Assembly (NCBI RefSeq): GCF_003205575.1
Contig: NZ_PYBW01000049.1
Coordinates: 1 to 64,000 of the forward strand
Length of the DNA: 64,000 nt
Direction of reading: 5' to 3'
Origin: Streptomyces tateyamensis
GTDB lineage: Bacteria; Actinomycetota; Actinomycetes; Streptomycetales; Streptomycetaceae
Part shown: one piece after another, positions 40,504 to 48,960 of the stretch
How positions within the stretch are numbered: position 1 is the first letter of the stretch
Layout: each line of letters begins with the position of its first letter
Program-made: the position numbers and the translations under genes
The notes under the pieces: generated by a model
Databases searched by the model: none
The model's input: the letters and a program-made list of their open reading frames with translations, nothing else
What the model was told of the DNA's origin: nothing

Positions 40504-42282
40504 ATGCGCGAGCCGTCGACTTTCACCGAGGTGGTCCGCGAGCGCGCCCAGGCCGCCGCCGACACCGTGGCCCACGTCTTCCTGCGCGAGCGGGACGGCG
40601 AGCTGGTACCGGAGCAGAGCAGCTACGCCGAACTGGACACCGCGGCGCGCCGGATCGCGCACCGGATCCAGGGCTACGGCGTCAAGGGCCAGCCGGTGGT
40701 GCTGCTCTACCCGGCCGGCCCGCAGTTCCTCCAGGCCTTCCTCGGCTGCCTGTACGCCGGGGCGGTCGCGGTGCCCGCCACCCTGCCCAGCGGCCACGGC
40801 CAGTTGGAGCGGCTGGGCGGGATCATCCGCGACACCCGGGCCACCCTGTTCCTCACCGACACCGCGCACGCCCCGGAGATCTCGCTCTGGCTGGCCATGG
40901 AGGGGGTGCCCGATACCGTCTGCCTGGCCACCGACACGGCCGGCTTCGGCGACCCGCAGGCCTGGCAGCCGGTGCGCACCGGCGCCGACGAGCTGGCCTT
41001 CCTGCAGTACACCTCCGGGTCCACCGCCGACCCGCGCGGGGTGATGGTCTCGCACGCCAACCTGATCGCCAATCAGCAGGTGATCCAGCAGTCGATGGGC
41101 ACCACCGAGCGCGACGTGCTGGGCGGCTGGCTGCCGCACTTCCACGACATGGGCCTGATCCTGCACCTGCTGCACCCGCTGTTCGTCGGCGGCCAGGCGG
41201 TGCAGCTCTCGCCGACCAGCTTCCTCAAGCGCCCGGTGCGCTGGCTCAAGGCGATCTCCGACTACGGGGTGACCGCGGGCGGCGGCCCCAACTTCTGCTA
41301 CGACCTGTGCCTGCGCCGGATCACCCCGGCCCAGCAGCAGGGGCTGGACCTGTCCAGCTGGCGGCTGGCCTTCAACGGCGCCGAGCCGGTGCGCTCCAGC
41401 ACGCTGGAGGCGTTCGCCGCCCGGTTCGCCGAGAACGGCCTGCGGCCCGAGGCGCTCTACCCCTGCTACGGGCTGGCCGAGGCCACGCTGATGGTCTCCG
41501 GTCCGGTGCCCGGGGAGGCCGCCACCGAGTTGGCGGCCGACGCCGCGGCCCTGGAGCGGGGCCGGCTCACCCCGGCCGCCGAGGGGGCGGCGACCCGTCC
41601 GGTGGTGTCGGTGGGCCGGGTGGTCGACCTGGACGTGCGGATCGTCGACCCGGTCAGCCGGGCCGAGCTGGCCCCCGGCGAGGTGGGCGAGATCTGGGTG
41701 GGCGGCGACAGCGTGGCCCAGGGCTACTGGCACCGCCCCAACGAGAGCCGGCTGACCTTCCACGCCACCGTCGAGCACCCGCTCACCCCGGTGGCCGGCG
41801 GCTTCCTGCGCACCGGCGACCTGGGCACGGTGGACGAGCAGGACCGGCTGTACGTCACCGGGCGGCTCAAGGAGACCATCATCATCAACGGCCGCAACCT
41901 GTTCCCGCAGGACATCGAGTGGGCGATCCGCGAGCTCGGCCCGGCCTTCTCGTTCGGCGCCGCGTTCACCGTGGATGCCGGCGTGGAACGGCTGGTAATC
42001 GTCCAGGAGGTGCGCGCGGGCGAGGCGGACTGGAGCCGGCTGCGCGAGAAGGCGACCGCCGTACAGGCGCTGATCGGGCGCGAGTTCGCCATCCCGGCGG
42101 CCAACGTGCTGCTGGTCAAGCCGGGTTCGGTGGCCCGCACCACCAGCGGAAAGATCCGCCGCACCCGCACCCGGGAGCGGTTCCTGCTGGGCGAGCTGAC
42201 CGGCGCCTACGAGATCCTCGAGCCCGAGGTGCGGGCCCTGGTGCGGCCGGGCGAGCTGGCGGGTCTGGGGGCGTGGCAGTGA
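40504..42282 (+). CDS. Fatty acyl-AMP ligase (FAAL)
   Basis: 592 residues. The adenylate-forming fold has YTSGSTADPRG (near 168), GGGPNFCYDLC (near 260, a FAAL/FACL-group signature), YGLAEATLMVSG and a C-terminal Lys in TTSGKIRRT (near 546). FAALs activate fatty acids as acyl-AMP and transfer them to an ACP rather than CoA. The partner is probably the stand-alone ACP encoded two genes downstream. GGGGGAACTG precedes the ATG. It is the first gene of a six-gene operon, and its stop overlaps the next start (TGATG). Confidence 0.93.
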   Translation: MREPSTFTEVVRERAQAAADTVAHVFLRERDGELVPEQSSYAELDTAARRIAHRIQGYGVKGQPVVLLYPAGPQFLQAFLGCLYAGAVAVPATLPSGHGQLERLGGIIRDTRATLFLTDTAHAPEISLWLAMEGVPDTVCLATDTAGFGDPQAWQPVRTGADELAFLQYTSGSTADPRGVMVSHANLIANQQVIQQSMGTTERDVLGGWLPHFHDMGLILHLLHPLFVGGQAVQLSPTSFLKRPVRWLKAISDYGVTAGGGPNFCYDLCLRRITPAQQQGLDLSSWRLAFNGAEPVRSSTLEAFAARFAENGLRPEALYPCYGLAEATLMVSGPVPGEAATELAADAAALERGRLTPAAEGAATRPVVSVGRVVDLDVRIVDPVSRAELAPGEVGEIWVGGDSVAQGYWHRPNESRLTFHATVEHPLTPVAGGFLRTGDLGTVDEQDRLYVTGRLKETIIINGRNLFPQDIEWAIRELGPAFSFGAAFTVDAGVERLVIVQEVRAGEADWSRLREKATAVQALIGREFAIPAANVLLVKPGSVARTTSGKIRRTRTRERFLLGELTGAYEILEPEVRALVRPGELAGLGAWQ

Positions 42283-44024
42283 TGGGCACCGCGCTGCACC
42301 GGCCGACCGGCGAGCTGGCCGTGCCGGAGCGGGTGGCCCGGCTGGAGGAGCTGCTGGGCGACCCCACCGAGCCGGCCAACCCGGTCGGCTACACCCGGCT
42401 GCTGGAGGCCGACCGGCGGGCCGAGCTGTGCCACGAGGCCGAGGGCCTGCTGGACGAGTTCGGGATGAGCGCCGAGTACGTGCCGACCGCGCTGGGCGGC
42501 CGGCTGGACTCGGTGGACACCCTGGTACGGGTGATGCGCCCGGTCTTCCGCCGCGACGTGTCGACCGGCATGGGCTACGGCTTCATGTCCTTCATGGGCG
42601 CCAGCGACGTGTGGATGGCCGGCACCGAGCGGCAGCGGGCCCGGGTGGCCGAGCTGCTGCTGGCCGGCGGCAAGGTCTCCATCGCCCAGCACGAGACCGC
42701 CCACTCCAACGACCTGGTGCGCAGCGAGATCCGGGCCACCCCGGCGGGCGGTGGCTTCCTGCTCGGCGGCACCAAGCCGATGATCAACAACCTGGCCCGG
42801 GCCGGGGCGGTCGCGCTGTTCTGCCGCGGCCACGAGCAGGGCAGCCGCAGCCACTCGGTGATGCTGATCGACCCGGCCGAGCTGCCGGGGGAGTTCACCG
42901 TCCGCCCGTACCCGCCGGCGGTGGGCATGCGCGGCTGCCAGTGGGCCGGGCTGGAGCTGGGCGCGGGCAACTGGGTGAGCCGGGACCGGCTGCTCGGCCC
43001 CGAGGGCAGCGGGCTGACCACCGCACTGCGCTCCTTCCAGATCAGCCGCACGCTGGCCGCCGCCCTGGCGGTGGGCGCGGTGGACGCCTCGCTGCGGATC
43101 GCGGTGCGCTGCCAGTACGAGGACGGCTCGCGCCCCTCGGGCCGTGAGGCACTGGACCCGCAGCGCACCGCCGGCGCGCTCTCCGGCGCCTTCGTGGACC
43201 TGCTGCTGTTCGACGCGCTGGCGATGGTGGCCACCCGGGCGGTGCACCTGCTGCCGGGTCAGACCAGCCTGTACTCGGCGGCGGTGAAGTACCTGCTGCC
43301 CCGGGTGCTGGGCACCACCATGTACGACCTGTCGATCGTGCTCGGCTCCCAGCTGTACGTGCGCGAGGGCACCCTGGGCGCGTTCCAGAAGCACCTGAGG
43401 GACCTTCAGGTGATCACCCTGGGGCACGCCGGCTCGGTCGCCTGCCAGGCCACCCTGCTGCCTCAGCTGCGCGGGCTGGCCCGGCACTCCTGGTTCAACG
43501 ACCAGGAGGCGCCGCCGGAGCTTTTCCGCCCCGGCGACGAGCTCGGCCCGTTCCGCTACCAGGAGCTGGACATCGCCTCGGGCCACGACTCGCTGGCCGC
43601 CGTGCTGGTCGCGGTCGCCTCGGCGCTGCCGGGCAACACCCCGCTGCTGCGGGTCTTCGCGACCCTGGTGCGCGAGCTGACCGAGGAGCTGCGCGACCTG
43701 CGGGACCGGCTGCTGGCACTGCCGGTGCCCGCGCACGGCACCCCGGTGGGCCCCGGCGCCTTCGCGCTGTCCGAGCGGTACTCCCTGGTGCTGGCCGCCG
43801 CCGCCGTGGTCGGCGTCTGGTGGTGGCACCAGCAGGACGACCGCGACCCGTTCCTGGCCTCGCCGGCCTGGGCGGTGCTGGCGCTGCGCAAGATCGCCCG
43901 GGCGCTGGGCGCCCGGGTCCCCGAGCTGCCGGCCGAGTGCCAGACCCGGGTCCACCACGAGGTGCTGGCCCGGTTCGGCGACCGCCGCAGCTTCGACCTC
44001 TACAACACCCCCGTCGCCGGCTGA
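42282..44024 (+). CDS. Acyl-CoA/acyl-ACP dehydrogenase-like flavoprotein
   Basis: 580 residues, longer than the usual 380-400. The flavin-binding segment is recognisable (SIAQHETAHSNDL...). REGTLGAFQKHLRD near residue 362 fits the position of the catalytic Glu-Gly-Thr. The C-terminal 150 residues form an extra helical region with TrpTrpTrp (VVGVWWWHQQ). In FAAL operons such enzymes usually desaturate the ACP-bound acyl chain at alpha-beta, which is inferred here. It is translationally coupled to FAAL, and 18 nt separate it from the ACP gene. Confidence 0.88.
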   Translation: MGTALHRPTGELAVPERVARLEELLGDPTEPANPVGYTRLLEADRRAELCHEAEGLLDEFGMSAEYVPTALGGRLDSVDTLVRVMRPVFRRDVSTGMGYGFMSFMGASDVWMAGTERQRARVAELLLAGGKVSIAQHETAHSNDLVRSEIRATPAGGGFLLGGTKPMINNLARAGAVALFCRGHEQGSRSHSVMLIDPAELPGEFTVRPYPPAVGMRGCQWAGLELGAGNWVSRDRLLGPEGSGLTTALRSFQISRTLAAALAVGAVDASLRIAVRCQYEDGSRPSGREALDPQRTAGALSGAFVDLLLFDALAMVATRAVHLLPGQTSLYSAAVKYLLPRVLGTTMYDLSIVLGSQLYVREGTLGAFQKHLRDLQVITLGHAGSVACQATLLPQLRGLARHSWFNDQEAPPELFRPGDELGPFRYQELDIASGHDSLAAVLVAVASALPGNTPLLRVFATLVRELTEELRDLRDRLLALPVPAHGTPVGPGAFALSERYSLVLAAAAVVGVWWWHQQDDRDPFLASPAWAVLALRKIARALGARVPELPAECQTRVHHEVLARFGDRRSFDLYNTPVAG

Positions 44025-44042
44025 GCCGAAGGAGCGTTGACC

Positions 44043-44330
44043 ATGCACGAGTCGATCATCGGGAAGGACGCGGCCGAGGCCGCGATGCGCGAGTGGCTGG
44101 TCCAGCGGCTCTGCGGCTACCTGGGCAAGACCGCGGTCGAGCTGGACCCGCAGGTGCCGCTGGCCGAGTACGGGATGAGCTCGGTGGACGCGCTGAGCCT
44201 GTGCGGCGACCTGGAGGACGAGCTGAAGATCTACGTCGACCCGATCCTGGTCTGGGAGCGGCCGACCATCGACGAACTGGTGGTGCACCTGGCCGCGCTG
44301 CAAGCGGTCCCGGTCGGAGTGGACGACTGA
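44043..44330 (+). CDS. Stand-alone acyl carrier protein
   Basis: 95 residues with the phosphopantetheine Ser in YGMSSVDALSL near residue 48. GAAGGAG lies 8 nt before ATG 44043. It is probably the acceptor of the FAAL-activated acyl group and carrier for the dehydrogenase. The stop overlaps the next ATG (TGATG). It could also serve as the missing free carrier for the beta-amino acid starter, but its operon argues against that. Confidence 0.93.
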   Translation: MHESIIGKDAAEAAMREWLVQRLCGYLGKTAVELDPQVPLAEYGMSSVDALSLCGDLEDELKIYVDPILVWERPTIDELVVHLAALQAVPVGVDD

Positions 44331-47071
44331 TGCCGGCCGTCGCGATCGTCGGCCTGGACTGCGCCTTCCCGGGCGCACCCGATCCGGAGGCCTACTGGGA
44401 CCTGCTGATGCGCGGCGCGGAGGCGGTCGGCCCGATCCCGGAGCAGCGCTGGGACCCGCGCGAGGTGGCCGGCGGCAGCCGGGGCGCGATGACCCAGGGC
44501 GGCTTCCTGGCCGCCCCGGACGTCTTCGACAACGCCTTCTTCGCGATCGCCCCGCGCGAGGCGGCCGCGATGGACCCGCAGCAACGGCTGCTGCTGCAGT
44601 GCGCCTGGCGGGCGCTGGAGGACGCCGGGCGGGCGCCGCGCTCGCTGACCGGCCAGGGTGTGGGCGTCTTCGTCGGCACCATGGGCAGCGAGTGGGCCCA
44701 GCTGCACCTGCCCGACCACACCCGGGTCAACGCCCAGTTCGGGGTCGGCAGCACGGTCGCGATGGCCGCCAACCGGATCTCCCACCACCTGGGCCTGACC
44801 GGGCCCAGCCTGGTGGTGGACACCGCCTGCTCCTCCTCGCTGGTCGCGGTCCACCTGGCGGTCAACTCGCTGCTGTCCGGCGAGTGCGACCTGGCGCTGG
44901 CCGGCGGGGCCAACCTGGTGCTCACCCCCTCGCTCGGCGTGGTCTACGGCCACCTGGGCCTGGCCTCGGCACAGGGCCGCTGCCTGCCGTTCGGCGCCGA
45001 GGCGGACGGCATCGTGCGCAGCGACGGGGTCGGCCTGGTGGCGCTGCGCCGGCTGGACGACGCGCTCGCCGACCAGCAGCCCGTCTACGCGGTGATCCGG
45101 GGCACCGCCGTCAACCAGGACGGGCGCAGCAACGGGATCACCGCGCCCAACCCGTGGGCCCAGCAGGCGGTGCTCGAATCCGCTTACCGGCGCGCCGGAG
45201 TGACGCCCGATCAGATCCGGTTCGTGGAGACCCACGGCACCGGCACCGTGCTCGGCGACATGCTGGAGGTCCGCGCGCTCGGCCTGGTGCACGGCATCGA
45301 GCGCGAACTGCCCTGCGCGATCGGTTCGGTGAAGGGGAACCTGGGCCACGCCGAGGGGGCCGCCGGGATCGCCGGGCTGATCAAGACCGCGCTCAGCCTG
45401 CGCCACCGGATGGTGCCGGCCACCCGCTTCGGCCACCAGGAGAACCCTCAACTGCGTCTGGCCGACCGGGGGCTGAGCCTGCTCAAGGCGCCGCTGCGGC
45501 TCGGCGGGCAGGAGGTGCTGGCCGGGGTGAGCAGCTTCGGCATCGGCGGCACCAACGCGCACGTGGTGCTGGCCAGCGCGCCCCGCCCCGAGCCGGTGCG
45601 CCGCCCGCGCCGGGTGGACGGTCCGGTGGGCTGCGGGGTGTTCACGCTGACCGCCGACACCCCCGAGGCGCTGCGCCGCAACCTGACCGCCGCGGCCGAG
45701 GCGATCGGCCGCCGCCCGCGCGGGGAGGCCGCCCCGCTGTGCTGGAGCAGCAACCGGGTCAAGACCGGGCTGGCCTACCGGGCCGCGGTGGTGGCCGGGG
45801 ACACCGTGGAGCTGGCCGAGAAGCTGCGCGCGGCCGCCGAGGACGAGTTGCTGCGGGCGGGCGTGGCCGTGCGGCCCGGGCGCGGCCCGGTCACCGTCTT
45901 CCTGTTCAGCGGCGAGGGCGCGGCCTGCGCCGGGATGACCGCCCGGCTCTACGCCGAGCACGAGGTCTACCGCCGGCTGCTCGGCGAGGCGGACGCGGCG
46001 CTCGGCCCGTACCTGGGGGTCGGGGTGCGCGACCTGCTGCTGGCCGGCGACGAGCGGGCCGCCCGCGGCCCGCTGGCCCGGCCCGCCCAGTTCGCGGTCG
46101 GCTACGCGCTGGCCGGCACGCTGCGCGAGCTCGGGGTGCACCCGGCCGGGGTGCTCGGCCACGGGGTCGGCGAGTACGCCGCCGCCGTGCACGCCGGCGC
46201 GCTGGACCTGGACGCGGCGGCCCGGCTGCTGGCCGCCCACGCGCTGCCCGAGCGCGGCGACTTCGCCTCGGTCGCGCGCACCGTGACGCCGGCCGCCCCC
46301 GCGCTGCCGTTCGCCTCCACGCTGTACGGGCGGCTGCTGGTGGACGAGCAGTTGGACGCGGCGTACTGGAGCGCCCAGGCCTTCACCGCGGTCCACTTCC
46401 ACGAGGCGTTCGCCGCGCTGAACGCGGCCCTGACGCCCAGTCACGTGGTGGAGATCGGCGCCCGGATCGACCTGCTGGACCAGCTGGCCGGCGCCGACCT
46501 GGCGGAGGGCGGGCGGCTGCTGTCCGCCTCGCCGGAGCCCGGTGCGGGCGCGGCCGCGCTGGCCGACCTGGTGGCCGAGCTCTACCTGGCCGGCCTGGAC
46601 CCGGCCTGGGAGGCCTGCTACCCGGCCGAACACCGCACCCTGGAAAGGCTGCTGCCGTACGCCTTCAGCGCCGAGACCCGCTACTGGAAGCGGTCCTGGG
46701 CCAGCTCGCAGCCGGCTCCCGCGGCGGCGCCGGCCGCCGCCGGGGCTCCGCGCACCATCGCGCAGAGCCTGGTGATGGCCGCCCAGCAGGTCGATCCGGT
46801 CACCCGGTTGGTGATCGAGGCGGTCCGCGAGGTGGGCGCCTACGAGGCCGACCGGGTCACCCCGGCGACCCGCCTCTACCAGGATCTCGGATTCGACTCC
46901 GTGATGCTCATGCAGCTCAAGGACGTGCTGGAGGCCAGGATGCCGCAGATGGCGGACATCTCGGTGCAGCAACTGCTGCCGGCCCTCCACTCGGTGGCCA
47001 CCATCGCGGAGTTCCTCAACGAGTGGATCACCGTCCAGGTGGCCGCGCCCTCGCTCCCCGGAAGGAGTTAG
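44330..47071 (+). CDS. Single-module PKS: KS, degenerate AT, ACP
   Basis: 913 residues. The KS (1-420) is intact: DTACSSS with Cys near 166, THGTGT, and NLGHAEGAAG. The AT-like region (about 520-785) is short and appears dead. The nucleophile motif reads GHGVGE (near 609), Gly replacing Ser. FLFSGEGAACAG replaces the usual FxFxGQGAQ, and the stretch holding the HAFH-type His is missing. An ACP follows with Ser in LGFDSVMLM near 856. There is no KR, DH or ER, so the product would be a beta-ketoacyl chain. Malonyl groups must come from another acyltransferase. It is coupled to the ACP gene upstream. Confidence 0.93.
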   Translation: MPAVAIVGLDCAFPGAPDPEAYWDLLMRGAEAVGPIPEQRWDPREVAGGSRGAMTQGGFLAAPDVFDNAFFAIAPREAAAMDPQQRLLLQCAWRALEDAGRAPRSLTGQGVGVFVGTMGSEWAQLHLPDHTRVNAQFGVGSTVAMAANRISHHLGLTGPSLVVDTACSSSLVAVHLAVNSLLSGECDLALAGGANLVLTPSLGVVYGHLGLASAQGRCLPFGAEADGIVRSDGVGLVALRRLDDALADQQPVYAVIRGTAVNQDGRSNGITAPNPWAQQAVLESAYRRAGVTPDQIRFVETHGTGTVLGDMLEVRALGLVHGIERELPCAIGSVKGNLGHAEGAAGIAGLIKTALSLRHRMVPATRFGHQENPQLRLADRGLSLLKAPLRLGGQEVLAGVSSFGIGGTNAHVVLASAPRPEPVRRPRRVDGPVGCGVFTLTADTPEALRRNLTAAAEAIGRRPRGEAAPLCWSSNRVKTGLAYRAAVVAGDTVELAEKLRAAAEDELLRAGVAVRPGRGPVTVFLFSGEGAACAGMTARLYAEHEVYRRLLGEADAALGPYLGVGVRDLLLAGDERAARGPLARPAQFAVGYALAGTLRELGVHPAGVLGHGVGEYAAAVHAGALDLDAAARLLAAHALPERGDFASVARTVTPAAPALPFASTLYGRLLVDEQLDAAYWSAQAFTAVHFHEAFAALNAALTPSHVVEIGARIDLLDQLAGADLAEGGRLLSASPEPGAGAAALADLVAELYLAGLDPAWEACYPAEHRTLERLLPYAFSAETRYWKRSWASSQPAPAAAPAAAGAPRTIAQSLVMAAQQVDPVTRLVIEAVREVGAYEADRVTPATRLYQDLGFDSVMLMQLKDVLEARMPQMADISVQQLLPALHSVATIAEFLNEWITVQVAAPSLPGRS

Positions 47072-47076
47072 CGATC

Positions 47077-48096
47077 ATGAGTCAGAAGCCGACCTACCTC
47101 GCCGGTGTCGGCACCGCCCTGCCGGGCAAACCCGTGGACAACACGGAGCTCGGCAGGCACTTCGGGGTCAGTGACGAGTGGGTGGACATCTTCGTCGGCA
47201 CCAGAACCCGCCACTTCGCCCGGGACCTGGAGACCGGCGAGGTGCGCTACCGGCTGGCCGACCTGTGCGCCGAGGCCGGCCACTGGGCGCTCGAGTCCAG
47301 CGGCCTGTCCGGGGCCGACATGGACTTCCTGGTGGTCTCCAGCACCACGCCCGACACCCTGCTGCCCACCACGGCCGCCGAGGTGGCCGACACCCTGCAG
47401 TTCAACCACCTGCCGGTCTACCAGGTCCAGGCGGGCTGCTCCGGAGCGGTCCAGGTGCTTGAGCTGGGCCGCTCGCTGATCGCGGCCGGCCACCGGCACG
47501 GCCTGGTGATCGGCGGCGACGTGACCAGCAAGCACCTGGATGTGCGCAAGAACATCAGTCGTCTGCCCACCGACGAGCTGGTGAACTACGTGCTGTTCGG
47601 GGACGGGGCGGGCGCCGCGGTGCTCAGCGCCGAGCCGGCGGGGGAGCGGGTGGCGCTGCGCGCGGTGCTCAACCGCTTCACCGGCCGCGGCCGGCCCACC
47701 GGCCAGGTGGTCGACTGGTACGGCGCGGCCGACCGGGACACCGAGCGGCCGATGCTCTACGAGGACTACAAGGCGATCGAGGAGAGCCTGCCGCAGATGT
47801 CGGTGGAGATCCTCTGGGAGCTGCTGGACGGGCTGGGCTGGTCGGCCGCCGACATCGACTACCTGCTCCCGCCGCAGCTGTCCGGCCGGATGACCCAGCG
47901 GATCGTCGACCACCTGGGCATCGAGGGCGTCAAGGAGGTCTCCTGCGTGGACCGGACCGGCAACACCGGCAACGCCATGCCGTTCCTCCAACTGGCCGAG
48001 CTGATGCCGCAGCTGCAGGAGAAGGAGCGGGCGCTGGCGATCGTGGTGGAGTCCAGCAAGTGGATCAAGGCCGGCCTGGCACTGGAGCGGGTCTGA
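47077..48096 (+). CDS. KAS III-like ketosynthase/acyltransferase lacking the usual catalytic His
   Basis: 339 residues, thiolase fold of the FabH group. The nucleophile is Cys in QAGCSGAVQ (near 122) and the Asn is in RTGNTGNAM (near 295). Where FabH has HQAN, this protein reads LLPPQLSGR (near 264), Pro in place of His. Loss of that His argues against ordinary decarboxylative condensation and suggests acyl transfer or an unusual condensation. GGAAGGAG precedes ATG 47077. It is fifth in the FAAL operon; its stop overlaps the PPTase start. Confidence 0.88.
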   Translation: MSQKPTYLAGVGTALPGKPVDNTELGRHFGVSDEWVDIFVGTRTRHFARDLETGEVRYRLADLCAEAGHWALESSGLSGADMDFLVVSSTTPDTLLPTTAAEVADTLQFNHLPVYQVQAGCSGAVQVLELGRSLIAAGHRHGLVIGGDVTSKHLDVRKNISRLPTDELVNYVLFGDGAGAAVLSAEPAGERVALRAVLNRFTGRGRPTGQVVDWYGAADRDTERPMLYEDYKAIEESLPQMSVEILWELLDGLGWSAADIDYLLPPQLSGRMTQRIVDHLGIEGVKEVSCVDRTGNTGNAMPFLQLAELMPQLQEKERALAIVVESSKWIKAGLALERV

Positions 48097-48953
48097 TGGC
48101 GGGCGGCACGCTGCCGGAGCTGCCCCCGGTGATCCCCGAGGCCCGGCTGATCCGGCACCGGGACGACGACTGGTCCCCGGTGGTGGCGGACCTGGCCACC
48201 CAGGGCACGGTGCTGATCCACGCCCGGCTGCCGCACTGGCGCCCGCCCGAACCGGAGGGCCCGGAGCTGCGCCGGCTGCTCGGCCGGGACTGGAGCAAGT
48301 ACCTGGACATCGCCCACGAACAGCTGCGGGACCGGTTCGCGGCCACCCGGCTGCTGCTCAAGTACGCGGCCGGCAAGTCGCTGGGCGCCGGCGACCCGGC
48401 CGACGTGGAGCTCAGCTACGGCCCCACCGGCCGCCCGTACCTGCGCGGCTGCGACCAGGTGGACGTCAGCCTCAGCCACACCGACGACCTGCTGCTGGTC
48501 GGGCTGACCACCCGGGGACTGATCGGGGTGGACGCCGAGCGGGCCGACCGGCAGCTGTACGCCAAGGGCATGGGCCGGCACGTCTGCACCCAGGACGAGA
48601 TGCGGCTGCTGGCCGAGGAGGTGGGCCGCGGCCGGGACGCCAACCAGGCGCTGCTGCGCCTGTGGACCCTCAAGGAGGCCTACAGCAAGGCGATCGCCCA
48701 GGGCATGGCGTTCCGCTTCACCGAGTTCGGCTTCGGCCCGGACGACCGCCCGGTGCAGGTGAACCGGCCGGACGGCACCCCGGGAACCGGCCAGGAGTGG
48801 GGCTTCCGCACCTTCGGGCTGGACGAGTACGTGGTCTCCGCCGCGGTGTACGACGCCGGCTTCGGCCGGCTGCGGCACACCGACTTCGACAATATGCTCG
48901 ACGAGGAGGCGGTGGCCGCCATCGCGGAGGAGCTGGCCCGGCAGCGCAGCTGA
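48096..48953 (+). CDS. Sfp-type 4'-phosphopantetheinyl transferase
   Basis: 285 residues. The family motifs are present: VSLSHTDD (near 124), GVDAERAD (near 144) with the Mg-binding acidic residues, and WTLKEAYSKA (near 189). It installs phosphopantetheine on carrier domains, presumably the ACPs of this operon and the large PKS. It is the last gene of the six-gene operon, coupled to the KAS III gene by TGATG. The AfsA-like gene converges on it with only 7 nt between the stops. Confidence 0.94.
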   Translation: MAGGTLPELPPVIPEARLIRHRDDDWSPVVADLATQGTVLIHARLPHWRPPEPEGPELRRLLGRDWSKYLDIAHEQLRDRFAATRLLLKYAAGKSLGAGDPADVELSYGPTGRPYLRGCDQVDVSLSHTDDLLLVGLTTRGLIGVDAERADRQLYAKGMGRHVCTQDEMRLLAEEVGRGRDANQALLRLWTLKEAYSKAIAQGMAFRFTEFGFGPDDRPVQVNRPDGTPGTGQEWGFRTFGLDEYVVSAAVYDAGFGRLRHTDFDNMLDEEAVAAIAEELARQRS

Positions 48954-48960
48954 CGGGCCG

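Noticed and set aside
44043..44330. ACP as the missing carrier for the beta-amino acid starter (VinL-type)
   Set aside because: It sits inside the FAAL operon, coupled to the KS gene, so FAAL is the more likely partner; not excluded.
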